Position numbers and translations under genes: made by a program. Below the pieces are notes generated by a model, which was given only the letters and a program-made list of their open reading frames with translations, made no database searches and was not told the origin of the DNA. A stretch of DNA of 64,000 nt from Rhyzopertha dominica (lineage: Eukaryota > Arthropoda > Insecta > Coleoptera > Bostrichidae): contig QCXZ01000137.1 in assembly GCA_025024175.1 (NCBI GenBank), positions 69,874,680 through 69,938,679 on the forward strand, written 5' to 3'. Shown here piece after piece: positions 24,401 to 39,400 of this stretch (positions are counted from its first letter, which is position 1; each line of letters starts with the position of its first letter).

Positions 24401-27400
24401 TTAGTAATTGAACAAACTTGATAGGCTACAGTAAATGATTAGTTTGTCTCCAGAAGTTCATTTGATGTTCAAACATGCGTTTTTAGAGGAATTACGATTG
24501 TACTATATTCATAACACACGTGNAATTATAGACTAGATTGCAAATTCACACGATAAAAGTATTTGGAGCTGATAATATTTCTGCCAAAGCCTGTCTTTTC
24601 ATTTTATTGACGAAGTATTTTTCAGCGGATACTTTGTTTACAAAGCGGTATTAAAATGTGCTACGGCAACGAATCCTGAAAAAATGTTTATTATAAAGGG
24701 CGATGAATAAGAGGAGTCCATGAAGATGAAACAAAGAGTATTCTGATAATATCTATTTGAAATTATCATTTATGAACTAAGATTTTTAAACCTTAGTAAA
24801 CAAAAGCCAAACATCCAAGTCAGTTGTCAAACTATGTAAGTAAATACAGATGAAACAGTTTGAATTGCAATTGAATGAAAGTTCATTTTTAATGCATGCG
24901 TTGTTTTCATTTGTTTCAAAGTCCATTAATAACGAAATACCAAAAAGCTTGGAACACTGGAATGTTTAAAGTGCTTCACAAATAACACTTGTAAATACAG
25001 GGTGCGCACATGTTTATGCTCAAACATATGATATATCGTTTATTAGAAGAGACAGAGCAATGGTTAAATGGGGAATGTTTGCAGAATTCAATCTTCGCAA
25101 TAAGTCACATACCAATTTCATTCTCGGTTTTTTTTTCAGTTTGGATATACATGTTTTGAAAAACTATAATTTGTTGATTTCAATTTTAATCACCTGCTCA
25201 ATAACATCTAATGCGACCACCTTTAAATCTTTTAAGACAAATTCTTTGGTGTTTACAGAAACCCATTTTAATTTATTTCCAAATTATTAGCGGTATTTTT
25301 CGTTCTTTTATGGTGAGCATATTTGATCTTTGAGTCAGACAGTCAGACAGTCTAAAAAAAGCTTTTATGTGCAACATATCTAATAAACAAACTATTCAAT
25401 ATGGCGACCATTCTGCTTCATATGCTTTTGTTATCTGGTGGTTCAACATTAAATACTTGGTTTTTAGTGCCACCTTGCAAATAAAAGTCAAGGGAGGTAA
25501 GATCCATTGACCTCGTAGGCATTGTACAGATTCCGTTTTACATTTGCATGTTTTCAAGTTTTTTTGCAACACCCAAGTTTGTTATCACACTTTTCTCAAT
25601 TCAGAAGCAATAAATTGTACAAGCGTAATAAATTTTTGAAATTAGGAAAAAAATATCATTTTCAATATCAATTTTTCCATTAAAAAAACGAGAGCTGACA
25701 CGGAGTTGAAATTTTTTTAGAAAATGCATCTTAATTACCCGTAGGCTCATGCACAATTTCAGAAAAATCGGTCGAACAGAACCTAAAATATCCTGCTGGT
25801 TCCATACTTTGTAGTGACCCTGTATACAATTACCTTTATAATAAAATTTGGCAAAATAATGTTGTCTTCACATATTATCTAATTGCCACCATAGGTGCCA
25901 GGAATGAGATTCGTACATAAATTTAATTTTTGTAAATGGCATTAGATGGTAGGACAGAAGTTCAGTCAGTTAAAAATTTCTTAATATCTAATGCATGTTC
26001 TCATCGAGATTCTGCGGAGCCTCATAACGCACTTGATAGCGTGCTCGAGGTTAACGCAGGAGACCGGGGTTCGAGTCCCGGTCAAAGCAAAATATATTTT
26101 TCATCTAAAAATTTGAAATCTTTTTTAATTTACCAAAAATAGATTTTCAGTACACCAATGGCGATAGCTACGCTTATTGAATACTTCACCTTTTTGTAAA
26201 TACCATCTAATAAATTGCAATTTTCGGTAATAGTGATTATCGATTAAAACTTCTACAATTGTTGGTTTGTATGGGTGGTATGTGTTTGACTTCAAAATTT
26301 TATAACATTATATTTTGTAGCTCTAGTTTCTCGAACCAGTTGGAAATTTGATGCACTTGGATTGTTCGTAACATTTTGCAAGATATTGTCCCATATGGCA
26401 GTGTTTCTTCCGGAAGACGTTGAGCGTAACTCAGCATGCATTTTCATGTTTCTATTTCTTTTGAAATACACTTGCAACAAATCAATCTCTTCTTCATTTG
26501 AAAATGTACATATCATTATCGGTATTTATTAGTCTCATTGCATAATGGTCAATAGCTTATCGATAATTACTACACAAAGTTCTAATTCTTTCCCTAATGT
26601 TACTTGTACATGTCAATAATGAAGAGTTTCACAGCAATTTGATAGCCTACTATTTACGTATTAAGCTTAAATTTATGAGGCACGTTGTTCGTTATTGAAA
26701 AGCTCATTTAAGGGCTACCTAAATAACCAAAACTCCAACATGACCACCATACGGAAAAGAAAGATAGCTCTAAAAGCTTGATAAATCTCTTAAAACATTT
26801 TTATTTTGGGGATCAAATCAATGAAGTTTAGTAACATAAGTACTATGAAATTCACAAAAAATTATTACTAATAAATGGAAATTAAGATGTAGAAGAAATC
26901 GTTTCTNCTAAACTAATTTGNTTCGCAATACCNACGCTCAGAATTAATGAGCTGCATATTACGTGAACTGCTGCCTCGTGTATACGCGAGAACGCCAGAC
27001 ACACTATTTGAACGTTATTGGAAATTGCTACGAATAACCCTGCCTAAAGCAGTAATCCAATTTCAAGCTGTGCTCTGGTTAATTAGGCTATACATGTTTT
27101 CGCTTCTTCCCGCAACCGGTTGCAAATTTGCCTTAAAAGTGTAATACGTACTCATCGGTAATTTGATCTGCTACTGCCTTTCTCATCTGGCGACGCAGAC
27201 CTTTCGTGGCTTGACCGACATCGTCCAAAGCGTTGTCCAAGTCTTCACTTCGTTCATCTTTGCCTACCTATGATGATTATTATTCAAAGTATAACCTGCT
27301 GTCGTGTATGTAGGCAATTTAGAATGAATATTACCTAGCTGTGAAAAAAGACTCTCGACAAGCGTTTGCTGTCAGATTTGTGTGACATTCTAAATTTATT

Positions 27401-30400
27401 TTTCTCTAAACAGTAGGAGAAAATTATAACAACTTTGTACTTAGATTGTTATAGAACAGTTTAAGATAAATAAATAAAACCAGAATTGTAACAATTAACT
27501 ATACCCGTTAAAAACTATAAACATTTTCAAAAGTGGCTCCTTTTTCGTTTTTATCAGTGTAGTAAAACCATTCAGAACTTAAAACTAGCCCATTAAGTTG
27601 AAGATGATGACAGACTGCGCCTTTTATTAGCCCCAATTTAGCACCTAACGACTCCTTTTATTAAAAAGTATAAAAGATTTGTATTAGACGAGGAGGCAAT
27701 GTAAGCTGTCGACAATTATTATTTTTTAGCCCTTCTAAGAAGTTATTTTCTTCGCGGAATGACACAGTTGAAGAAGCGTTGGGGCAAAGGCGTTATTGTA
27801 AAAGGTAACGTATGTCTCAAAAGTTTTGGCACAAATTACTTTATTCAATTTTAACACGCAAAGATAATTTTACTTAAATTTTAATTATATGCAAGGATTA
27901 ACAATATTACAAACAACAAAATTAACAATTCAAATCAAATGAAGCGGCCCGTGCTCCTCAACAAGGCGCAACTTTCTGCGGACATCGCGCATTAGGTTTT
28001 GGACTACCTCGCCATCTACCTCTCTTATTTTTCTATAGATTCTACGCCTTAACTGCTCTTCATTTGCAGCTTGCCATCCTCCATCGTAGACCTTTCTAGA
28101 TAAAAGTGCCCAAAAATCTTCAATTGGACGAGCCTGGGGTAGGTTAGGGGGATTATCGTTTCTGGGTACAAATGGGATGTTATGAGCGTTAAGCCAATTT
28201 TGAGATTCGCGTGCGTAATGGCAAGAAGCTAAATCCGGCCAAAACATTATGTTGTCTTCAGCATGATACTCGTGAATAAAGTCAGCCAATTTGGTCAGAC
28301 AGTTTTGAATATAGCGCTGACTGTTTATTGCTTCGCCCTTTACACGTCCGACATAAGGCCTGGATATTCCCGCAGTGGAAATGGCACACCAAACTAAAAT
28401 TTTGTCGGCGAATTTCGCCTTTTCTTTATATTTCACATTGTCTGGACAGTTTTCTATGTTGTCGGTATAAAACCCATCATTTCCCTTCATCTCCGAATTG
28501 CCCAGTGTAAAATATTTTTCGTCGTCCATAACGATGATTCTGTCGTTTGCAAAATGGATCCGCCTTAATGCCCGACAACATCGTGGTATCCGTGCCAACT
28601 GATTTTCCGTATATTTTGGACATTTTCTTCGTTTTCGATATTCTACAGCATTTCTGACCAATTCCCTCGAAACTGTGTCCTTAGAAGTTCGATATTCACG
28701 TGCCAATTTCCTGAGAGACACTCCAACTCTATTTTTAGCCCTTCTCACCAATCTTTCTGCTCTCTCTTGAGTAAAAATTCTTGGTCTTCCACTTTTTGGT
28801 AAATTTAGGCATGGTATACCTTGCTCACACTCAGCTATTGTACGATAAATAGTACGGCGAGCGATATTTTGATCTTCGAACAAGCGTACTATCTCTGGTT
28901 TTGGCAACCGCCCAACCAAAGAGTATATACTTTTCCGAAGATCTAATTTATAAGACATTTCTATGCAAATATTACTTAAAACTGAGCTGTCACAATAAAG
29001 AGAATCGATTGAAGATTTTTTGTTTCCAAAGCCATTTCGATGTGTTATCATTATCGCCAGTTTTAACGCCAGTGAATGTTGTGCCAAAACTTTTGAGACA
29101 TACGTTAGTTATGTTTAAAAATAAACTTTTGTTTAAATAGCTAGGCAGATTTCTTTCTAAATTGCCTACGTATTAGTAATGTTAGTTATTTAAATATGCA
29201 TACATACGTTTTGTGCATATGCTGAAAACAGCCCTTGTAGCGCTTGTCGCAAAGCGTCGCAGCTGTTGAATATTCGTTCTTTACGTTCATTTGCAACGTA
29301 GGGTGAGTCTGCAAACAGTTTTGTCTTGTTTATAATGTCATCCAGTTGTCGCTCCAACGCAGCTTTTGTCAACACTTTGTTGTACTCCGCAGGGTTGACC
29401 TTGTAAGCTTCCTGAAATTTATGGGGTTGTTTTCAGCCGGCACGATGTTAAAGGGAAAACAAAGCTCAAGGGAACTGTAACTCACTCTTGGGCGTTATCA
29501 ATTAATAAATATCCAAACAGTATCAGAATGATACATATTTTATAACATTTTGATATGCATAGGAATGTTACACGTGAAAATAGGGACCCGAGTGCAAATT
29601 GGTTAATTAAGTACTTAAGTCATTGGTAAACCTGGTTGAAACAAGATAGTTTGGTTGGTGGCGACATTTAGAGCGAACGAATTCATCAAGAAGCATCTGA
29701 GGTAGAAACATTAGAGAAATGTAGAAAATTCCTTGAAGAGAAACTAAGACTCTAGAAATATAAAAACAACAGTGGCTGGTGGAATTAAAGAGATGGGGGT
29801 GTGCAATCTAAAAATCAACGAGCTTCGATATAAAAAGTTTCTACCTGAAGTTTTAAAGGTATGCATCTTCACAAAAAATGTTCACGTACCTCACCGGCAA
29901 ACATGTTCCACCATGTTTCAGTCGTTGTTTTCGCTAGCAGTAGCTTTTGCAACACTGATAAATAAAGGAGCTGAAGGATATAATTAAAGCTTTGTTTAGA
30001 AATGCGTGTATATCATAACTAGACTACTATCTTTATTATTATTCAGACAACGGTTTAACCATGTACTGATCCAAAGTTTGTCACCATCTCTATAAGAAGC
30101 GTTATATTAAAAAGAGTAAAGCGTGGAGTGTTGATTTATCTATTCCTTCAAGTGCGTTATGTGCACAGCACAGAAACATCAGTTAATTAATTGCTTTTCC
30201 TGCACAGACAACTCAAAGCTCGACAAATGAGGGCGCAGATCCCGGCCATTTTCTGCGACTTGAAAAGAGGCGCAAGCACGAAAAGCTTCTTCTAAAGAGC
30301 TTATTACTTAGGAGTTTGCAAAAAGGTATTGCAAAAAAGTTTATTTTATGCCCAAGAGGTACTGAATATACACGGTGGACCATTTCCTTTAAAGGAGCAT

Positions 30401-33400
30401 GGTACAAGTTAAATGGAAAAAGAAAAACTACTATAGGGTGATTCAGTTTTAGTTCACTAAATCTAGAGAATAGGTTAAATAAGGGTGAAGTTGCAGATTT
30501 TTCGCGCTCTTTAAGCATCTGAAAATAAATTACATTTATTTGTAGTATTTTCAAGATATTAAAAAATGGAAATTCTAGTTTTACATTTCGTTCGTAACTT
30601 CTTTAATAGGCAAATGATTGTGCATTCTTTAGTGTTAAGGGGAAGGGGGTTTGGTTCTGCACTGCTGGGATATTTACGCGATGTTCAAATAACTCCCCGT
30701 TCAGGTTTTCGTCAAAATAAACTGGTCAAACAATATTAAGCCCTAAAATTCCAACCCAGAAATTAAAACAAAACAAGTTTGGTTGCGTATAGGCTAATTT
30801 TATCGAGAACTACAATTTACAATGTTCGTCATGAACATTAAATTTAAATCTCCGCATCCGGCATTCTTTTTTAAACTATCAGTACAAATTATCTAATTAA
30901 AAATATATGCTTTGTGAGGATGCGCTATTTCAGAATAGAACTGTATTTTCAGCTGGCTAATTTAATAGCCACTAAAGTTGTTTATGTATTATGGTTTTAC
31001 CATATTTCGGTACTTTCAACATCGTTATACGTTACTAAGCATGGCCTTCCTGGTATTTTCAATATTTTTTTAATTGCGCATTTATTTGTAAAAATAATCA
31101 CTAATAAGTGTGATAATCTGCTATTCGCGGACAAAGGTCATCTTCAGTATGGTGTCCATAACTCACTGCCGAAACGTTATATTAAATAACTATAAGCTTG
31201 TTAAAAAGGTGTTTTAAGAATACAAAATCCTTTTGTTGATCAGACGTCTATCAAAGAATGGAGTAATAAACAAAAATCTAAATTTTTAGCTCAATTCAAA
31301 ATATATCTGGTAGTAGGTACAAATATAAATTTGATTCCTTTTCAGATCCTTTAAGAGTAGAAAAATCTGCAATTGTGTCCTCATGTAGGCAAGCTATTTT
31401 CATATTACATTGTTTACTTGATACCCATGTAGAGAAAGGAAACTAAACCACCTTATATAGGAAACATAGTTCAGTGGCGCAAACAGATTTGGCTACTATG
31501 CCATCCCAGCAGTAAAAAAACTTTCAAATTCTCTAATTGTAGTAGTTAAACTGTAATTATTCCAAACACTTTAATAAGAGGATCTTTTAAACCTAGCAAG
31601 TATTTTATGTGCGACTTGTAGATCTTCTATGCTCAAAAGTTACATCTAGTCCGTTTCGCTTTTATTACTCCCACGACACCATCTTTCTGTAATTGAAAAA
31701 ATTATAATGTGAATTCAGACACTCGTGTTATTCCAATTTGTAATAGGATCCTTCCTGTTGGCTGCCAGCCATTTCTTTGCGCTTGATTATACTATGCCTT
31801 TGTTTAATTAAATAATGAGTGATACATGAGATTCCGTAAACAAATTACGTTAAAACAAACATGCCCATTAAGCCTTTGCAGCACGTAAATAACGTAAATG
31901 CTGATTTGAACTTTGTGCTATCTGTTTCGAGCCTTGGACACTTTACGACTATTTGGATTATAAATACTAAATGGTGTATTTACTGCGATATACCTACTGG
32001 GTGTTTCAATAAAAGCGATCCACCCTAAGTAATTCAAATAGGAGACAAATTTGAGTAATTTCTTGAAACCAGGTCGACTTTATTTTAGAAGGCGGACATT
32101 TTGTAGTGAAACATTCAAAGTTGCCAGGACAACTCTCTACCCCTTAGTTTTTTAAAAGTGAAAAAAGTTCGAGCAATATCTCGTTTGGAAGGTCTTTCAA
32201 AGCCCTTTTTGAAAATGTGTAGAAAAAAAACGATCAAACTCTTCAAAAAAAAATCAATTTTGTCAATAGACAAGTTGAAATTACATCAAGTTTCGAATGA
32301 TAAAATTTTCGAAATGGCTCTCATTAAAGACTTAGGTTTGGCTGACATTTCTGAAAATATCTAAGGTCAACTGCTGGACTAAAACATAATGGGCTACTTG
32401 CACTAATTTTATTTTTGGATAAATCTGGCAAAATTCAATGGTCATTAATAAGTTTATTTCATAGACGAAAAGTTAGCACTTGTAAAAAATTGCAAATGCA
32501 TAAAATTATTAATTAAAAATTGCATTTTGCCCTTTAAATTTCACATCAAAACGATGTCACGTCACTATTATCAAATCTGTTATGCCCATACTCGGCGTCC
32601 GCAAAAGGTAAACAAGCATATAAACGCTGGAACAGTGAGTGACGAGTGGCAATGACCTCTAAAAGCAGAGGGCCATGCGCCGTTCCATTTAACTTGTTTA
32701 TTTGGATCATTCTGACGTCACAGCGGCTCAGTGATCGTTTTGGCGCGCAGATAATGGATTCGAATTTTAACACAAAATAAAGAGCGTATTGACAAAGACA
32801 ATTCAAAAATACTTTGCACACGTAATTATATGACCTTAATGATTAAATTAAACACATAATCTTTTTTGTGCAAGTACCCCATTCTTTGACGTAATTCTCA
32901 GTTTCAAAAACCTTCGACTTCAAGTCTGAAAATAAAGTATTGCAAAGGAACCGTGGACTATTGTTTATATAATATGTATCACTTTAAGTCATGCGTAAAG
33001 TGGATTCTGAAAGCACGAAACGCGAACCTTATATTTTGATNATGTGTGATGTGATGATGCAATTCNTTGAAGCCACGAGCAGCTGCAGTTCTAGCACAGA
33101 TCGTTAGTTTTGTGAAACGTACTCACAATTTTCCCACGTTCCTGGATTTTGGATTTGTAACTTTCAACGTTAGGTAGTAATAAATTACAAAATTATAACT
33201 GACGATTCAGGAGGGTAAAACACACGAAAAAAATCGAAGAAGGTTTTATTTCAGTTTTTAATGCAATAGAGGTCCAACTGCATCCAAAAAACAATTAATT
33301 GCGTCATTTTAGACTTCCAAGAAAATGAAAAATTTTCTAATAAAAAATACCTTAAAGAGTGAAGGCTTTCAGGGCCGGCATTAAAGGAGCTAACTGAGTT

Positions 33401-36400
33401 ATGGCTTCTGAAGAGTTGCCGTAGACGGTGAATTTATGTTTGGACTTTTCCAGAACTGGGTATCAAATTTTGTTTGTTTTAAACTCTTCTGTTTTATTAA
33501 ATTTATCCGAGTGTATAGCTTCTCTTTCCGTGCGCGCATAGTGGTGACGTGTATTGTCCAAAATCACCGTTTTATTAAAGAGTATAAATGTACAGGGTGA
33601 GTAAATAAGAAAGGTGGCCGGTCATATCTCATAAACCAGTAGCCCTAGAGCTTTGAGGTAAAAAATTTCTTAAGTAAAGTGACCAAGAGAAATTGCTGGA
33701 AAATATTTTCGAGTTTGTAAAGTGACCGCTAGAGGGCGCTGTGGTACAAAATTAATGTTTGTGTCATTTTTAGCCGAATAAATGTCTGCGGTATTAAACA
33801 TTTTAAAATTGTTTAAACCAAAATCTACAATTTTTGTTTAGAACATTTTTTTTGTTAAATGTCAAATAAAGGAGTGAAGAGCGGTTGAATATTAATATAG
33901 AAAATCGCTAATATTTCAGGTTTAGCTTGACCGATTTCAACCAACGAGGTGTCATTTTCAAGAGCTTATGTGCCTTTATAAAATGCAATTTTTAGTGTCA
34001 GAACATAGTTTGTGTGTTGACCGCAAGAGGGCGTTTTCTGAACTTACTACCTAAATATCAATTTTTAAATGCAAATATATATGACTATCTACTTCATTAA
34101 AAGAACAATTGAATACAGACTAAAATAGTAATAACCGCACCATTTAAAAATTTCGAGAAAAATCGATTTTAGGTAGTAATTTCAGAAAACGCCCTACTGC
34201 GGTCAAACTATGTTCTGACACTTAAAATTTTTATAAAGGCACATAAGCTCTTGAAAATGACACCTTGTTGGTTGAAATCGGTCAAGCTAAACCTGAAATA
34301 TTAGCGATTTTCTATATTAATATTCACCCGCCCCTCACTCCTTTATTTGACATTTAACAAAAAAAGGTTTTAAACAAAAATGGTAGACATTAATTTTGTA
34401 ATTAGGAGGTACCACAGCACCCTCTAACGGTCACTTTAGAAACTCGAAAATATTTTCCAGCAATTTTTCTTGGTCACTTTACTTAAAAAAAATTTACCTC
34501 AAAGCTCTAGAGATATGACCGGCCACCTCTCTTATTTGCTCACCCTGTACATNAACTTGTAACCAGTGCTCTGCTGCTGCCNATTTGTATACATTGGAAC
34601 ANCAAAAAGAACTGTCAAAACCCGATTAGGTGAACATAAGCGTCGTNGCCGTTTAAGACTACTNCTGAATTTGGTACATACTTCCTGAACAGTCCAAACA
34701 GAAATTCCCCGTCTACTGCAACTCTTCAAAAGCCATGAACTCAGTTCCGCCCATGAAGTCGGAATGTCAGTTGAATGTTAGCCTTCAGTTAGAAGACTCA
34801 GACATAGACCAGACCTTTGAGGATGCCTACCGCAGTTGTGAGTGAAACTTCAGGTTATTAACAGACCTTTAGACTGCGCGTAATGTAAGTAACTAAAAAA
34901 TACATAATTTTCAAAACTTCGTCGATGTCCCTCGCCAAGTAAAATCGACTTATTTCAGGATTTTACTCGAATTTGTCTCCTGAGGGAAATACTCGATATG
35001 AAAACTGTGTCCCTTTGGCAAAATTCCACCAATTATTTTAGTTACCTGAGATTGCAGAAATAAAGTAAGCCGATCCATATTATTTCTGGCAATCGAGAGT
35101 CCAACGTAATTTAATTCAACAAAACCAAGTCGCTACTCTTTCGTTTACCAACTCTTCCAATTTACCTCAAACTTATCCAGCATCTTCGCTATATCTCCCG
35201 AGGAATACAGTCCCGCTTCCGCTTTCTTGCCATTAGCTATATCGTTTATCGTATCAACCGCGTTGCAGACTTCGCGCAGCATGTAATCCCTGTTGGCTTT
35301 AGCAGCTGGTATTCCTGGATTATTAACGCATATTTTCGAAGCCACAAAAAGCATCGGGGAGTATTTGCTAAGAACAGCACGAGCAGCTGCCAAATCGTCG
35401 CGTAATTGGGGATCCCTGGTGTCTCTCTGTCGTTTCCCGGCCTGCTTGACCAAGTCCGTCAACCCTTAAGGAGTTGCTAGTTTAGAATGTAACAGTGTAG
35501 AGGGATACAGAATAACAAGCTGTTGTTCTAGCTCTATTAATTTGAAAATGCACTGGATAATTTTGGGAGTATTATTTGATATAGAAAAAGAGCATATGTA
35601 CGGTTTATTCTGCGTATGGAATAACCCATAGCGTTTAACAATGTCTTAAAGACAACTCCTTCTTTCAACGGATTTCTATGAACTACATTTCTCTAAGTAA
35701 GAAAATGTCAACAATGTAAACTTTTGACGAACTAGAGCAAAAGTGTAAAATGTCAACATAGTTAATTTTTCCAGTGCTTCCTTGATAAATAATTGGTCTT
35801 ATCTACTGATAACTCCACTTAAGGATAACGATTTTGCCATCTGTTGTGCTACAAAACTGTCCCCTTGTATAAAGAGAATGGGATAGAAGTTTCAAATGTC
35901 ACTGGTAGATAGCGGCTACCTACAGGGATGTAATGCCTACATTTTTTGCTCTTTTTGCCATCATTTTCAGGATGAAACACATAACAATCATGCGATAGGA
36001 GGGCATGACATAGGAATATTTAATATAAGCTTTCAATGTGCTTTGAGCAGTTATAACACGGAATAGGTCAGGTGCTCTATTTTTTTAAATTAGGTAATTT
36101 TTCACAAGTTTCATTAACTTTTTAACCGTTTTTGAACTTATTTTAGTGTGATTTTGGCTAAATTCGTTGTTTAACATTAGATTTGACGAAATTTAAGGTC
36201 TCTTAGAGCAGACAAACAAACAAATGTGTGGTAGTACATAAGCTTCTTAATTGTGTTATGTGTTCTTATTATACGGTAATTTTATACTTATGACGATGAA
36301 CTCTATGGTTGGTATTTGTAGTTTTATTATTTGAAAAGATAGTATAATCTAACGTTTACCCAGTAACCAGGAAATTGTTTCACAATGTGCCTAATTTAAA

Positions 36401-39400
36401 AAAAAAATCATACTTTTAATATGTGGCACCGCCTATCGGCAATCTGGAACGCTTCAGAATCGTTTGTTTGGTATCCTTAGTGGAGTTATCCATTATCTTA
36501 TCTCAGCTCATATCCTTTGGATACATCTTTCAAATTTAGAACAGGGTCGCACTTTATTTCGCATTAAATAAAATGTTTTTTATTTAAATCCACGAAAAAA
36601 AGCGTTGCCATTAAAAAATGAAACAGTTCAAAAAGCAAAACATGAACAAAAGATTAGGGAAGAAAGGTGATATTCTAAAAAATTATTACTTGATAAGGTC
36701 ACCATTCAAAAAGTTGTACGTGGACCATAAAACTAACTACATATATTTCTTTAGATGACTTTGCTGTCTTCGCTACAACTTTTGTTTAATTCTGTGATTT
36801 ATGAGTATTTCTGGGTGAAATATGTTACTTCAGAGAGATTTTGTAGAAAAATTAATTTAAATACGAATAACCTTCAACTGTTTATTTTACGAGACATGAT
36901 TTTTTTTACTCCATTCTCGTATTTTAGCTTGTTCTACAGTTCCGGAGGGATTGCGTTAAAAAAACACGAGTAATATTAATTTTTAACGACTTATTAACTT
37001 CTCTACAAAAACCTTAAGCCCTGACACTTTAATTACTACAAACAGCTTATACAGAATAATTGAATTTTGTGTGGAAATGGGGAGTATTAAATCAATTTAT
37101 CATATTTTCTGTGTCACGAAAAAAATTGCTGTTTCATGTTTGTTGCGGTAGCGTATCCAACATAGTTTGTCTGTTTACTTAACAACTGCAAAACAGTCGA
37201 AATATATCCAGAGGTCACTTCGTTGCATTCCAAATTTTACATTAGAACAACAAGTTGTTAAAGCAACTTTTGGGATCACAAAGTACCTATATGTAAAATA
37301 TATGACAAGATATTACCCAATTTTGAAAATATTAAAGACTGTTTGGAGTTATTGCTGCCCGAGAGAGAATTTTTATGGTGACGGACAAATTAGTTTTTAA
37401 TGGCCTGAACTAATTTCTGATTGCAAAAGGAAATGCAACCACAATATTAGCCGTAAAACAAACCTCAAACCAAAGTAGAACATTGTTTAAATACGTTACT
37501 ACAGTACAACAAGTCAATTAACACTATTTCGAAATACGGAAGCATAGTTCTACCGCCTTGCACAAACGCATCAATTTACACTGTCCAAGGATCAGGTTCT
37601 TCACAAATTATTTACTATACTTTACTATAGAGTGTTAAAATAATCATGTTTATGCCTTTTGCTTACGTCATTTCTATATACCTTTTAGTTCAGATCTATG
37701 TTAAACTAGAAGTTTATGGAATTTTCCGTGATCACTATCACATCAGCTTGTCATTTGTATCGTTAAATTAATAGATTCATACCAGCCCCTAGCGCTTTGA
37801 CGCACGCCAAGAGGTCTTCTGCATTTTTAGGGTTTCTGATGTTCTCTAAGGCGTTCTCGACAACATTTAACGAACTTAACAGCAGCTGTACGTCGACCAT
37901 GTCAGCCAATATNAAAAGTCGTGTTACCGCAAGCAATAGAGATCTAGATGCATCCACCATTGATGCACGTTTGGAGGATGAGCAAGGGTCTAAAGCAAAT
38001 TCGTTGGCTTCTTTGCTCATAATTGCACCTACAAATAAGAATTGTCACTGATAGCATAGGCTCTTTTATATCGCTGAACATATCACATACTATTTAAGAA
38101 AACTGTTCTAAAGGTGCAGTCTTAATATATTGCTTAGTCATTTAAATTGGTTAAAATAAACTTATGGTCAGTTCTACCTTTCGGATTTTTTTTTGCATCT
38201 AGTATCTCAAAAGCAAGCCTTTTCGTCTCCTGGAATTTTTTCTGAAGTTAACTCTAAGTCACTGTCGATAATTTAAAAAGAGACTGTATTGTTTTATGCC
38301 ATAAAAATTCCTCCAGAGATCCTTAATTACTAATTATGTCAGAGTAAACATTTAAGTATTCTTGTACGCTATAATTAAATTCCAAAATTACAGTTCTCGA
38401 AATGGGTTCGTAAATCCACTTTATTTTAATTTTATTAACCTATCTGCTGCAACTGTACGTGACATCGTTTGAGATAAAGTTTGTTCGATTAGGTTAGTAA
38501 CTTTAGAGTGTCGAAAACGCAGTCAAAAGCAAAACATAAAATTATGTGTAGCCTCTGGAAGAAAGTTGAAGCAGAATGATTTAAAATGAAGTGGTAGTCG
38601 CTTCAACTTTTATTTAGAGCTTACTTGAAATAATCAAATGCATTCATCTTGAACATCGCTTGTCAGCTGTGAACAAATTGATATAACTTTCTTAATATTA
38701 GTGCGACATAATTTCCACCCAAGTTTTAATTATTATTAATTATTTGTATACGATGGCAGCAATCGTTTCTAACTTAGAATTTGTCCTATATTGGCTGCAG
38801 AGGTAAATTGTTATCTACACATCTTTTGCAGGAAACGTAATTTTTGTTCTTGGATACTGAATACCAAGATCGTTACTCACTTATAGCAAAATTCTAATTG
38901 GATGTCAATACAACAAAGGAAAGAAGCTAAGAAAAGAAAAACATATAATGAGAGGGTAGACATAGAATGCGCAATAATAGCTCCCGGCAGCACAAAATGG
39001 GTACGTTAAAAGCTGCAAAACTTTTAATGTTCTTGGTTCCACATTTTAACGTTCTGTTAAAAAACTTGAGCAGCCTATTGAAGCTGCCCAAATAAAGCTA
39101 GGGCGTACAGCTGTATTGGGGAATGATCTAGAGAACGTACTAGTTCGTTATATTTTGGAGATGTAAGCTAAATGTTATGGATTGACAAGAAAAGGAGGAT
39201 GACGTATACTTCAGCTATCAGGAAATAAATCGGCCGTTTTGAGGTTTGGGCAGAGCCTGGCTAAGACTTTTTTGAAACGTCATAAAGTCATTTCGACGAC
39301 TAACGAGAACATCATTTTCTAGCGAGGGGGTTTCAACAAAAAAAAAACGTTGCATTCTTCTTTGATGTTCTAGAGAAAGAACATGATAAGAGGTATTACC

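Noticed and set aside
26020..26091. Functional tRNA gene
   Set aside because: The T loop is one base too long, the acceptor stem does not pair and no clear A box is present. It is kept only as a SINE-like fragment.
29190..29375. Short ORFs with ATG starts inside alpha-catenin-like exons taken as separate small genes
   Set aside because: Upstream splice acceptors extend the frame and phases join into one 878-residue protein.
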